From an uncultured beta proteobacterium (GTDB lineage Bacteria > Pseudomonadota > Gammaproteobacteria > Burkholderiales > Burkholderiaceae): a stretch of 8,778 bases of DNA. This document shows positions 1 to 7,031 of the stretch, in pieces. Position 1 is the first letter of the stretch, and each line of letters opens with the position of its first letter. Location of the stretch: contig CAILON010000131.1 in the NCBI GenBank assembly GCA_903835865.1, forward strand, positions 1 through 8,778. Direction: 5' to 3'. Under the pieces are notes generated by a model that did not search any database, had not been told where the DNA came from, and was given only the letters and a program-made list of their open reading frames with translations. A program made the translations under genes and the position numbers.

Positions 1-372
1 AATATCGGCTAATGTTGGGCCATCTAACTTAATATCGCCTGGCTTAACACCATCAACGTTAATTACGGGAACCACTCCACCGATAATGGCCGGGAATTGA
101 ACCATGCCATCTTTTTCAAGATCATCAAACTTTACTGGATTATCAGTTGCACCGAAGTCAACGGTTTTAGCTTTGATTTGTTTAATGCCGCCAGATGAGC
201 CGATAGATTGATAGTTCAGGTTAGAGCCAGTTTTAGCTTTGAAAGCTTCAGCCCATTTTGCGTAAATTGGGTACGGGAATGTTGCGCCTGCACCTGTCAT
301 GTCCGCAGCAAAAGCTGTTGGGGCAAGAGAAATAGCACTAATAACTAGAGCTTGTTTTAAGAATGATTTCAT
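1..372 (-). CDS. pstS: PstS, periplasmic phosphate-binding protein (5' part only; 3' end lies outside the window)
   Basis: Substrate-binding subunit of the high-affinity PstSCAB phosphate ABC importer; it binds inorganic phosphate in the periplasm. The first 124 codons are visible, open to the window edge, so the gene is cut by the window and not broken. Residues 1-22 form a signal peptide (Lys-rich start, hydrophobic core, AFA cleavage motif before Ala23). The mature N-terminus carries the PstS signature TGAGATFPYPIYAKW, followed by GSSGGIKQI and VDFGATDNP. By alignment from memory with E. coli PstS, Thr31, Phe32, Ser59 and Asp77 match the phosphate-contacting residues. The ATG is supported by an AAGGA ribosome-binding site about seven bases upstream and by the signal peptide it creates. 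A PHO box precedes the gene, so induction by PhoB under phosphate starvation is likely. pstC, pstA, pstB and phoU would be expected beyond the left edge. Confidence 0.95.
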   Translation of the reverse strand, partial: MKSFLKQALVISAISLAPTAFAADMTGAGATFPYPIYAKWAEAFKAKTGSNLNYQSIGSSGGIKQIKAKTVDFGATDNPVKFDDLEKDGMVQFPAIIGGVVPVINVDGVKPGDIKLDGPTLADI

Positions 373-417
373 TTGACTTGTCCTTTGATTGAAGTAACGC
401 TACACCGCGATACTAGG

Positions 418-423
418 ACGATA
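418..423 (-). promoter_or_regulatory. Candidate -10 element of the pstS promoter
   Basis: TATCGT on the minus strand (4 of 6 matches to TATAAT) lies 10 bases beyond the end of the PHO box. That is where the -10 of PhoB-activated sigma-70 promoters usually sits. A second candidate, TAGTAT at 410-415, is a little too far downstream. No transcript data, so this is tentative. Confidence 0.4.
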
Positions 424-433
424 CGATCTGAAT

Positions 434-451
434 ATTACAGATATGTGACAG
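434..451 (-). promoter_or_regulatory. PHO box (PhoB binding site) upstream of pstS
   Basis: On the minus strand this reads CTGTCAC-ATAT-CTGTAAT: two 7-bp direct repeats separated by an AT-rich 4-bp spacer. This is the architecture of the classical PhoB site (consensus about CTGTCAT, 4 bp, CTGTCAY). The first repeat fits the consensus and the second differs by one base. A -10-like hexamer TATCGT (418-423) starts 11 bases downstream of the box, the spacing expected when the box replaces the -35 element. The site is 61 bases upstream of the pstS ATG. The pattern is seen directly; PhoB control is inferred from the family. Confidence 0.85.
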
Positions 452-483
452 CCACAAAACAGGCATTTTTAAGCGTGTAAAGC

Positions 484-1944
484 CTATTTTTGGCCTATCA
501 ATATCTTTAACTTTTTGGCAAAAGCAGTATTGTCATCAATACCTTTAAATATAGTTGAGCCAGGACCTATAGCAGCCACTGTAATGGGTGCGGGGGTATG
601 TCCAGAGCTAGCCCAATAAAAACCCGTTTGACGAGCAATAGCTAAAGCTAAGATATTTGACGGTAAATAATTTGAATTGGGTCCTAACTGGCCTTGGGCT
701 AGGATTTTTTCTCGTAAATCATCATCCAATAGGAGTCCAGGAAAGCCCTCCTGCAACTGTTGTGTTAAATAAGTATCTAATTCTGCTCGATTTAGGCCCG
801 CTTTTACCTTTGCTTTAAATTTCTCAGAAAACTCATTCAGAGACATTGTAAAACGCTCAATTTGCTTAAGTTGTGACAAATCGACGTTTATATAGTTTGA
901 TGAACCAGCTACCCCTAAATTTTTACGTCCATAGGTTGGTGAAAATCCACCCGTCTCATGATCTCCCGTCACAATAATTAATGTATCAGGATTCTGTTTC
1001 TGAAACTCGAGGGCAACTTGAACAGCATCATCAAAAGCCCAGAGATCGCGCATTAGTGAAGCTACATCATTTTGATGCCCTGCTGAATCAGTATTTTCAT
1101 TTTCAGCGAATAGTACAAAACCTAGGTTTTTACCCTGCTTTGTTTTTTGATTCAAAACTTTTAGGGCGCTAGATACCATCTGCGCTAGGCTTGGCATTTC
1201 ATGTGGATCACGATCAATCTCATAGTCAAGATCTTCTTCGGCGAACAAACCCAAAACCTTAGGCTTGTCGATTTTATTGAGCTCTGCAGGTGAGCTTAGG
1301 TATTGATATCCCTTATTTTGAAATTCTTTAATAATATTGCGCCCATCCTGGCGCTTTCCTCCAGGTTGAGAGCTGGGCAAAAAGTAATTTGAACCACCAC
1401 CCATCAACAACTCGGGAGACAGCTCTAAATATTGGCTTACTATAGCTTCATTATCTCGGCGTGATTTAGCATGAACGCTGAATGCCGCTGGACTAGCATC
1501 ATAAATTGGAGCGGTACTAATCAAACCAATCCTTTTGCCATTGTCCTTAGCAACTTTCATCAAAGTGCGGGGCATTTGCCCATCGGGCGTAACAGATATA
1601 ACCCCATTATTGACCTTATAGCCAATGGACATTGCTGAAGCTGCAGCAGCTGAGTCAGTCACATAGTAATTTGCAGATTCTGTTTTCATTAATTGGTAAT
1701 TGCCTTTAGCAATGACCACATCAGTAACTGCAAATGGTTTGCTTCTTAATTGCGCACTTGAGTATCGACCAAATTCATATTGGCTACTGGTGGTACCGTC
1801 AGCAAATAATATAATGATATTTTTAGGCTTACTTACAGTGGTTTGTGCAATAGCCGAATGAAAAACCAGCGGGAAGCATGCAGCAAAAAGAATGCCAACG
1901 AATAATCGGCGCATAGAAGTGAAGGTTTTAGAAGTCATATTCAT
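484..1944 (-). CDS. Secreted alkaline phosphatase, PhoA family
   Basis: Periplasmic phosphomonoesterase that would release phosphate from organic esters. Residues 1-33 look like a Sec signal peptide (Arg-Arg, hydrophobic core, AIA before Gln34), leaving about 453 mature residues, a usual family size. Active-site positions, aligned from memory to E. coli PhoA, are Asp49 (metal), Ser98 in TDSAAAASAM (nucleophile), Asp149 and Ser151, Arg162 (phosphate contact), Glu281, Asp286 and His290 in ENENTDSAGHQND, Asp328 and His329 in TGDHETG, and His449 in SGHTPAP. Ser287 stands where E. coli has Lys328. The mature protein has no cysteine, so it lacks the disulfides of E. coli PhoA. The ATG is one base after the glmM stop; Met3 and Met11 are alternative starts, and none has a clear ribosome-binding site, suggesting translational coupling. 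No PHO box is visible in front of it, although pstS lies just downstream. The subfamily is uncertain, so no symbol is given. Confidence 0.88.
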   Translation of the reverse strand: MNMTSKTFTSMRRLFVGILFAACFPLVFHSAIAQTTVSKPKNIIILFADGTTSSQYEFGRYSSAQLRSKPFAVTDVVIAKGNYQLMKTESANYYVTDSAAAASAMSIGYKVNNGVISVTPDGQMPRTLMKVAKDNGKRIGLISTAPIYDASPAAFSVHAKSRRDNEAIVSQYLELSPELLMGGGSNYFLPSSQPGGKRQDGRNIIKEFQNKGYQYLSSPAELNKIDKPKVLGLFAEEDLDYEIDRDPHEMPSLAQMVSSALKVLNQKTKQGKNLGFVLFAENENTDSAGHQNDVASLMRDLWAFDDAVQVALEFQKQNPDTLIIVTGDHETGGFSPTYGRKNLGVAGSSNYINVDLSQLKQIERFTMSLNEFSEKFKAKVKAGLNRAELDTYLTQQLQEGFPGLLLDDDLREKILAQGQLGPNSNYLPSNILALAIARQTGFYWASSGHTPAPITVAAIGPGSTIFKGIDDNTAFAKKLKILIGQK

Positions 1945-1945
1945 A

Positions 1946-3289
1946 TTAGGCGACTGGTACTAACTCAGCAATACTCTTAGCAGCAGCCATTGCAATATCG
2001 GCATTCTGAGTTTCAACCATCACCCTCACCAAAGGCTCGGTACCTGAGGCACGAATAAGCACCCTCCCGATTCCTTTGAGCTCAGATTCGACTTTGGCTA
2101 TTTGTTTTGCAAGACTTTGGTCAGCCTTCCAATCATAGCCAGGCTTGAAGCGTACATTTAGAAGTACTTGGGGGAATATATTGACGCCTTCTAGTAGCTG
2201 GGCAAGGCTTTTCTTGTTTTTACTCATGGCTGCAAGTACTTGCAATGCGGCAATTGTGCCATCGCCCGTGGAGTGTTGGTCTAAGCACAATAAATGGCCA
2301 GATCCCTCGCCTCCGATAATCCAGCCCTTTTGCTTTAAGAGTTCCAATACATATCGATCGCCGACATTGGCACGTTCAAACCCAATGCCAAGTGACTTGA
2401 TAGCATTCTCTATGGCAAGATTCGTCATTAAAGTGCCGACAATCCCACCAAGCTTCTGACCACGATCTACGCGATCCTTGGCAAGGACATAAAGTAGTTC
2501 ATCTCCATTAAATAAACGACCTGAGGCATCCACCATCTGTAAGCGATCAGCATCGCCATCTAAGGCAATGCCTAAATCTGCTTTTGTTTCTTTAACCTTA
2601 GCTATTAATGCCTCTGGTGCGGTAGCGCCACAGCCATCATTGATATTGCGTCCATCTGGACTAACACCAATAGAGATAACTTCTGCGCCAAGCTCATGAA
2701 AGACATAAGGTGCAATGTGATATGCAGCGCCATTAGCGCAGTCAATCACTAATTTCAGACCTTTGAGATTAAGATCGCCCGGAAAGGTAGATTTACAAAA
2801 TTCAATGTAACGGCCTGCGGCATCATCCAAACGAAATGCCTTACCTAACTCTTGCGAATTGACGCAACCCATTGGCTTTTCTAATTCAGCCTCGATAGCC
2901 AATTCAAAATCATCGGATAATTTATCACCGTTAGCAGAGAAAAATTTAATCCCGTTATCTTGGTAAGGATTGTGTGATGCAGAAATTACTACACCAGCGG
3001 ACAAACGTAATGCCTTTGTAAGGTAAGCAACCCCTGGAGTTGGCATTGGACCGCACAACATGACATCGACACCGGCAGCAGCAAAGCCTGCCTCTAATGC
3101 GGCTTCTAATAAATAACCTGAGATTCTGGTGTCCTTGCCGATCAATACCTTGCTTCGCTCGCCTGGCTTTGCGTCTTTAGTGAGAACTTTTCCAGCGGCG
3201 TAACCTAGGCGCGTCATAAAGTCAGGGACTATTGGAAATTGCCCCACTTCTCCGCGAATGCCATCAGTACCAAAGTATTGTTTTTTCAT
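1946..3289 (-). CDS. glmM: GlmM, phosphoglucosamine mutase
   Basis: Cytoplasmic enzyme converting glucosamine-6-phosphate to glucosamine-1-phosphate, the step before GlmU in UDP-N-acetylglucosamine synthesis for peptidoglycan and lipopolysaccharide. From the chosen ATG the protein is 447 aa, the normal family length, and begins [13 protein letters not shown], matching the family N-terminus. Visible motifs are the phosphoserine loop SASHNP with catalytic Ser105, the metal loop DGDADR (Asp244, Asp246, Asp248), the sugar-binding GEGSGH (about 328-333) and the phosphate-binding RASGTEP (about 413-419). The frame extends upstream to a TTG at 3325 that overlaps the folP stop; this would add 12 residues without family support. 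However, neither start has a strong Shine-Dalgarno, so coupling to folP is plausible. The folP-glmM order is conserved in many proteobacteria, including E. coli. Confidence 0.96.
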   Translation of the reverse strand: MKKQYFGTDGIRGEVGQFPIVPDFMTRLGYAAGKVLTKDAKPGERSKVLIGKDTRISGYLLEAALEAGFAAAGVDVMLCGPMPTPGVAYLTKALRLSAGVVISASHNPYQDNGIKFFSANGDKLSDDFELAIEAELEKPMGCVNSQELGKAFRLDDAAGRYIEFCKSTFPGDLNLKGLKLVIDCANGAAYHIAPYVFHELGAEVISIGVSPDGRNINDGCGATAPEALIAKVKETKADLGIALDGDADRLQMVDASGRLFNGDELLYVLAKDRVDRGQKLGGIVGTLMTNLAIENAIKSLGIGFERANVGDRYVLELLKQKGWIIGGEGSGHLLCLDQHSTGDGTIAALQVLAAMSKNKKSLAQLLEGVNIFPQVLLNVRFKPGYDWKADQSLAKQIAKVESELKGIGRVLIRASGTEPLVRVMVETQNADIAMAAAKSIAELVPVA

Positions 3290-3321
3290 AGATTTGATTA
3301 TAAAACTGGGGTCTAGATGCC

Positions 3322-4194
3322 TCAATCTTTAGGTAATTTATGGAGTTGAATCGCTTCCCACAGCTTTAGGGCATCGACCGTTTCAGGGACATCATGTACA
3401 CGGATAATTTTGGCACCACGATCTGCAGCCATGACGGCAGCTGCAACGCTAGCGGCTACCCGCCCATTTGTATCTTTACCGGTAACTTTACCAATCATCG
3501 ATTTGCGGGAAATACCGGCCAACACGGGATAACTCAACTTTGAGAAAGTTCCAAAGTTAGACAACATATTTAAATTGTGCTCAAGACTTTTGCCAAACCC
3601 AAAACCAGGATCTATTGCAATACGGTCCTTATCCACCCCTTTTTGAACTAAAAGCTCGGCGCGTTCACGTAAAAATTGCATTACCTCGCCAATAACATCG
3701 ACATACTCTGGATCAAATTGCATTGTTTGTGGATTGCGCTGCATATGCATCAAAACAATGCCGCAACTGGAGTTCTCCATGACTGCATCTACAGCGCCTT
3801 CTTGCCTAAGAGCCCAAATATCATTTACACAATCTACGCCAGCCCTTAAAGATTGGCGCATCGTCTCTGCTTTATAGGTATCTACAGAAAGAGGAATACC
3901 GCAATCTTTCAACGCTTCGATGATGGGAAGTACTCGATCTAACTCTTCTTGCAAAGAAATGGGTTCTGCTCCAGGACGTGTAGATTCACCGCCAATATCA
4001 ATGAGATCCACACCATTGGTAATCATCTGCTCAGCTTGAACTATGGCATCTTGAGGAGTTCTAAATCGACCACCATCTGAAAATGAGTCGGGTGTTGCAT
4101 TCAGAATACCCATGATGACTGGGCGCTTACGTTTACTGAAATCAAAAAGAAAACGCCCGCAACGCCATGTTGCGGGCTGGTTTAGCTGAGTCAT
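3322..4194 (-). CDS. folP: FolP, dihydropteroate synthase
   Basis: Condenses 6-hydroxymethyl-7,8-dihydropterin diphosphate with p-aminobenzoate to give dihydropteroate in folate synthesis; it is the sulfonamide target. The protein is 290 aa with a TIM-barrel pattern and all signature motifs: [11 protein letters not shown] (Asn32), [10 protein letters not shown] (68-77), SVDTYK (Asp106), NDI (Asn124), [13 protein letters not shown] (Asp195), SRKS (Lys231) and RVHDV (Arg265, His267). These sit at a constant offset of about +10 from E. coli FolP, so the catalytic set is complete. The ATG is 23 bases after the ftsH stop and has no evident Shine-Dalgarno. A strong hairpin with a T-rich tail lies inside codons 6-17. 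The next in-frame Met (28, MGILN) would remove the first strand, so 4194 is preferred. The stop TGA overlaps a TTG that opens the glmM frame. Confidence 0.95.
   Translation of the reverse strand: MTQLNQPATWRCGRFLFDFSKRKRPVIMGILNATPDSFSDGGRFRTPQDAIVQAEQMITNGVDLIDIGGESTRPGAEPISLQEELDRVLPIIEALKDCGIPLSVDTYKAETMRQSLRAGVDCVNDIWALRQEGAVDAVMENSSCGIVLMHMQRNPQTMQFDPEYVDVIGEVMQFLRERAELLVQKGVDKDRIAIDPGFGFGKSLEHNLNMLSNFGTFSKLSYPVLAGISRKSMIGKVTGKDTNGRVAASVAAAVMAADRGAKIIRVHDVPETVDALKLWEAIQLHKLPKD
4144..4177 (-). terminator. Terminator-like hairpin with T-rich tail inside the 5' end of folP, just after ftsH
   Basis: On the minus strand GCCCGCAAC (4177-4169), loop ATGGC (4168-4164) and GTTGCGGGC (4163-4155) form a perfect 9-bp GC-rich stem. 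It is followed directly by GTTTTCTTTTT (4154-4144). This has the form of a Rho-independent terminator about 40 bases past the ftsH stop codon, but it lies within folP codons 6-17, where it also encodes the RCGRFLF stretch. It may end part of the ftsH transcript or act as an attenuator. The structure is seen; activity is inferred. Confidence 0.6.
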
Positions 4195-4217
4195 CGAACG
4201 AGCAGATGAATAAGCAG

Positions 4218-6095
4218 CTAGGCTGTTGCTGGGGCGTTCCCAGCAGCTGGACCTGTTGTTCCAGCGGAATTACCAAAGGTCGTCGCTGGAGGTGGCTTAG
4301 GCGTTCTTGGGGGGCGACCTTCCATGATGTCAGTAATCTGCTCTGCATCAATAGTTTCCCATTCCAGCAATGCAGCAACCATAGTCTCTACCTTATCGCG
4401 ATTTTGCTCGAGAATAGATCTTGCTAAGGCATATTGACTATCAATTAGCATTCTGATTTCAGCATCCACTTTCTGCTGAGTTAATTCTGAAACAGTCTTA
4501 GTGCTGTTGCGACCAAAGATACTTTCAGATTCGGTATCGACATAAACCATCGTACCTAAGCTATCACTCATACCATAACGGGTCACCATATCACGCGCCA
4601 TTTTTGTAGCACGCTCAAAATCATTCGATGCGCCGGTACTCATAGAGTGCAAGAAAAGTTCCTCGGCAGCTCGGCCACCAAACAAGATTGCTATCTCTTC
4701 TAACATGCGGTCTTTGTATAGATTCACACGATCAAATTCAGGCAATTGCCAAGTAACACCAAGGGCCATACCCCGCGGCATGATAGTTACCTTGTGAACT
4801 GGATCAGCTTTCGGTAAAACCTTTGCTACAACAGCATGACCAGATTCGTGATAGGCCGTATTACGCCGCTCTTCTTCACGCATCACGGCAGATTTACGCT
4901 CTGGACCCATGTAAATCTTGTCTTTTGCGTCCTCGAAGTCTTTCATATCTACCGCGCGCTTATTGCGACGAGCGGCGAACAATGCAGATTCGTTAACTAA
5001 GTTGGCAAGGTCTGCGCCAGAGAACCCAGGAGTGCCACGCGCCAATACAGCAGCATTGACGTCTGGATCAATCGGAACTTTGCGCATATGCACTTGCAAG
5101 ATTTGTTCGCGACCCCGAATATCAGGCAACCCTACATGTACTTGGCGATCAAAACGACCTGGGCGTAACAGTGCTTTATCTAACACATCTGAGCGGTTGG
5201 TTGCAGCCACCACAATCACACCGCTATTACTTTCAAAGCCATCCATTTCAACCAACATTTGGTTCAATGTTTGCTCGCGCTCATCATTACCACCGCCCAT
5301 ACCGGCGCCACGATGACGACCGACCGCATCAATCTCATCAATAAAGATGATGCAAGGAGAATTCTTCTTAGCCGTCTCAAACATATCGCGTACGCGAGAG
5401 GCTCCAACACCTACAAACATTTCTACGAAGTCGGATCCAGAAATTGAGAAGAACGGCACTTTAGCCTCACCTGCAATCGCACGCGCTAAAAGGGTCTTAC
5501 CGGTACCTGGAGGGCCAACTAGCAAAACGCCGTGTGGAATGCGTCCACCTAGCTTTTGAAATTTCTGGGGGTCTTTTAAGAATTCTACTAATTCAAAAAC
5601 TTCTTCTTTGGCTTCGTCGCAACCCGCTACATCTGCAAAAGTAACCGTATTGCTATTTTCATCAATCAAGCGTGCTTTAGATTTTCCAAAAGAAAATGCA
5701 CCGCCTTTACCGCCACCCTGCATCTGGCGCATCATGAAAAACCAAAATCCAATAATGAGTAAGGTTGGCCCAAGATAGTACAGAGCAGAAACGAGCATAT
5801 TAGGCTCATCATCAGCCTTACCAGTAACTTGAACGCCGTATTTCATCAAATCACCTACCATCCAGATGTCGCCTGGAGAGATGATCGAATATTTATTGCC
5901 ATCAGCCGGTGTTACTTGCAATGTACGGCCTTGAACATCAACACGCTTCACTTTGCCTGCTTTGGCGTCATCCATGAATTGGGAATACGTGACTTGAGTC
6001 TGGTCCTTAGGCTTATCAAACTGTTTGAAAACAGTAAAAAGCACTAAGCCCACAATGAGCCATACACCGATTTTTTGGAACATATTGCTGTTCAA
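4218..6095 (-). CDS. ftsH: FtsH, ATP-dependent zinc metalloprotease of the inner membrane
   Basis: Hexameric membrane-anchored AAA+ protease that extracts and degrades membrane proteins and selected regulators. The protein is 625 aa. The N-terminal transmembrane helix is at about 10-24, the periplasmic domain at 25-102 and the second helix at about 104-123. The AAA+ module has Walker A GPPGTGKT (194-201), pore motif FVG (227-229), Walker B IIFIDEID (Asp253, Glu254) and arginine fingers Arg314 and Arg317 in RPGRFDR. The protease has HESGH (His416, Glu417, His420) and the likely third zinc ligand Asp492 in TGASNDF. The C-terminal tail, about 34 residues, is rich in Pro, Thr and Ala. The start is TTG: AAAGGA lies about seven bases upstream of it, whereas the ATG at codon 5 (6083) is too distant from that site. 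rlmE-ftsH-folP-glmM is a widely conserved order. A 14-bp palindrome precedes the ribosome-binding site. Confidence 0.97.
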   Translation of the reverse strand: MNSNMFQKIGVWLIVGLVLFTVFKQFDKPKDQTQVTYSQFMDDAKAGKVKRVDVQGRTLQVTPADGNKYSIISPGDIWMVGDLMKYGVQVTGKADDEPNMLVSALYYLGPTLLIIGFWFFMMRQMQGGGKGGAFSFGKSKARLIDENSNTVTFADVAGCDEAKEEVFELVEFLKDPQKFQKLGGRIPHGVLLVGPPGTGKTLLARAIAGEAKVPFFSISGSDFVEMFVGVGASRVRDMFETAKKNSPCIIFIDEIDAVGRHRGAGMGGGNDEREQTLNQMLVEMDGFESNSGVIVVAATNRSDVLDKALLRPGRFDRQVHVGLPDIRGREQILQVHMRKVPIDPDVNAAVLARGTPGFSGADLANLVNESALFAARRNKRAVDMKDFEDAKDKIYMGPERKSAVMREEERRNTAYHESGHAVVAKVLPKADPVHKVTIMPRGMALGVTWQLPEFDRVNLYKDRMLEEIAILFGGRAAEELFLHSMSTGASNDFERATKMARDMVTRYGMSDSLGTMVYVDTESESIFGRNSTKTVSELTQQKVDAEIRMLIDSQYALARSILEQNRDKVETMVAALLEWETIDAEQITDIMEGRPPRTPKPPPATTFGNSAGTTGPAAGNAPATA

Positions 6096-6108
6096 AATGA
6101 GTCCTTTT

Positions 6109-6122
6109 CTGGGTTAACCCAG
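6109..6122. repeat. Perfect 14-bp palindrome in the ftsH leader
   Basis: CTGGGTTAACCCAG reads identically on both strands and ends about five bases before the AAAGGA ribosome-binding site of ftsH. As DNA it could be an operator for a dimeric regulator. As RNA it could fold as a 5-bp stem with a TTAA loop beside the ribosome-binding site. No known binding-site family is recognised. Confidence 0.5.
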
Positions 6123-6148
6123 CAGTTAAAGCGGATTGCTACCTAAGT

Positions 6149-6176
6149 ATTTGATTCTACTACCAGCCTTTTTCAA
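6149..6176 (-). promoter_or_regulatory. Weak candidate sigma-70 promoter for ftsH
   Basis: In the 135-base rlmE-ftsH gap the minus strand has TTGAAA (6171-6176), a 16-base spacer and TCAAAT (6149-6154). The preceding base makes CTTGAAA, which resembles a heat-shock sigma-32 -35 element, but no CCCCAT-type -10 follows. The match is modest. ftsH may simply be read from upstream of rlmE. Confidence 0.25.
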
Positions 6177-6230
6177 GGGCTAATGACATATTTATTTAAT
6201 AAACCCTTATATTTCGGGGGGTATTGGGGC

Positions 6231-6905
6231 CTATTTTGGTAGTTTGAGGTTTCTACCCAACAGGAAGGTTTCTGAGGAACGAGCCCTAGATGCCTTTGGC
6301 TTCCTAGATGCGACTGTTTTGAAGACCTTTTTAAAGGATTCAACGATTTGACTATAGCCACTACCGTTGAAGCACTTAATCAAAAGAGCGCCTTCGGGCT
6401 TTAGGTGTGCTGTAGCAAAATCCAAGGCAATCTCAGCTAAAAATGCCATTCTGGCTGCATCGGCAACACCAACGCCCGATAGATTGGGAGCCAAATCCGA
6501 TAAAACGAGATCAACCTTGCCTTCTGCATCCTTAGGCAAGAGTGCTTCTAGGGCCGCTAAGCCCTCGTCCTCACGAAAATCACCCTGAATAAAGCTAACG
6601 TCCGCAATATCCTCCATAGGCAAAATATCAATCGCAATGATGATGCCGTCCGGTTTGCCGGACTCAATTTTGGGATTTGCTTTACCCAACTCAGTTAAAC
6701 GATTGCGTACGTACTGTGACCAACTGCCTGGAGCGCTTCCAAGATCAATGACAGTCATACCCGCTTTAATGAGGTGATCTTGTTCATCAATTTCGCTTAG
6801 CTTGTAAACAGCTCGAGCACGATAGCCCTCTTTTTGAGCCATCTTCACATACGGATCCGTTAAATGATCCTGTAACCAACTTTTATTAAATTTATTCTTT
6901 GCCAC
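6231..6905 (-). CDS. rlmE: RlmE (FtsJ/RrmJ), 23S rRNA (uridine-2'-O)-methyltransferase
   Basis: SAM-dependent enzyme that methylates the 2'-O of U2552 (E. coli numbering) in the 23S rRNA A-loop during late 50S assembly. The protein is 224 aa with a Rossmann-fold methyltransferase pattern. The N-terminal [27 protein letters not shown]-binding [12 protein letters not shown] (54-65), QGDFR, SDLAPN and SRARSSE are all typical. The catalytic tetrad K-D-K-E is complete as Lys35, Asp137, Lys177 and Glu212. Compared with E. coli RlmE there is an insertion of roughly 13 residues at about 74-87 between the first two Rossmann strands. The start is GTG: an in-frame TAA lies two codons upstream, and the next Met (22) would delete conserved sequence. 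A GGAGG lies 16 bases upstream, too far to be ideal. It is divergent from yhbY and followed by ftsH, as in E. coli. Confidence 0.95.
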   Translation of the reverse strand: MAKNKFNKSWLQDHLTDPYVKMAQKEGYRARAVYKLSEIDEQDHLIKAGMTVIDLGSAPGSWSQYVRNRLTELGKANPKIESGKPDGIIIAIDILPMEDIADVSFIQGDFREDEGLAALEALLPKDAEGKVDLVLSDLAPNLSGVGVADAARMAFLAEIALDFATAHLKPEGALLIKCFNGSGYSQIVESFKKVFKTVASRKPKASRARSSETFLLGRNLKLPK

Positions 6906-6974
6906 AACTTACCCACTTTCGCCCTCCATTTTCCTTGTTTATGCGTCCTAAGGCAAAGGAATCGAGCTAAAACC

Positions 6975-7024
6975 TTGTAAATAGTCCAAATCAGCCCTAA
7001 TTTCCATAGTCAATGCTCTATCAT
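6975..7024 (+). promoter_or_regulatory. Candidate promoter elements for yhbY in the rlmE-yhbY divergent gap
   Basis: Two possibilities lie in this gap. TTGTAA (6975-6980), a 17-base spacer and TAATTT (6998-7003) form a weak sigma-70 match that would give a short leader. TATCAT (7019-7024, 5 of 6 matches to TATAAT) ends seven bases before the ATG and would give a nearly leaderless mRNA, but it lacks a good -35. I saw no convincing promoter for rlmE on the other strand. Confidence 0.3.
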
Positions 7025-7031
7025 CGAACCC

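Noticed and set aside
373..483. Terminator after the phosphatase gene
   Set aside because: Only short, interrupted pairings (such as AGGC/GCCT) are visible and no GC stem with a T tail; read-through into pstS cannot be excluded.
1876..1890. Possible lipobox (FAAC) in the alkaline phosphatase signal peptide
   Set aside because: Phe at -3 and Phe-Pro after the Cys are atypical, and a good AIA signal peptidase I site follows at residue 33, so secretion as a soluble protein is more likely.
2145..2459. Plus-strand open frame of 104 codons inside glmM
   Set aside because: Lies wholly antisense to a gene with clear family motifs; its translation is low-complexity and resembles no known protein.
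4227..4245. Second hairpin (TGCTGGG / CCCAGCA) at the end of ftsH
   Set aside because: Lies in the GC-rich Ala/Pro-coding tail and has no T tract after it; more likely a codon-composition effect than a terminator.
4918..5316. Plus-strand open frame of 132 codons inside ftsH
   Set aside because: Antisense to the highly conserved AAA+ domain; the Ser/Arg/Thr-rich composition is typical of a reading-frame shadow.
6149..6177. Heat-shock sigma-32 promoter for ftsH, suggested by CTTGAAA
   Set aside because: No CCCCAT-like -10 element occurs at the required distance; only a weak sigma-70 match is retained at low confidence.
6216..6229. G-rich tract (six Gs, then four Gs) near the rlmE stop, considered as a G-quadruplex
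   Set aside because: Only two long G runs are present, with no third or fourth run nearby for a stable three-layer quadruplex.
6173..6361. Minus-strand open frame of 62 codons spanning the rlmE 3' end and the intergenic region
   Set aside because: Overlaps the rlmE C-terminus in another frame and has no recognisable domain or ribosome-binding site.
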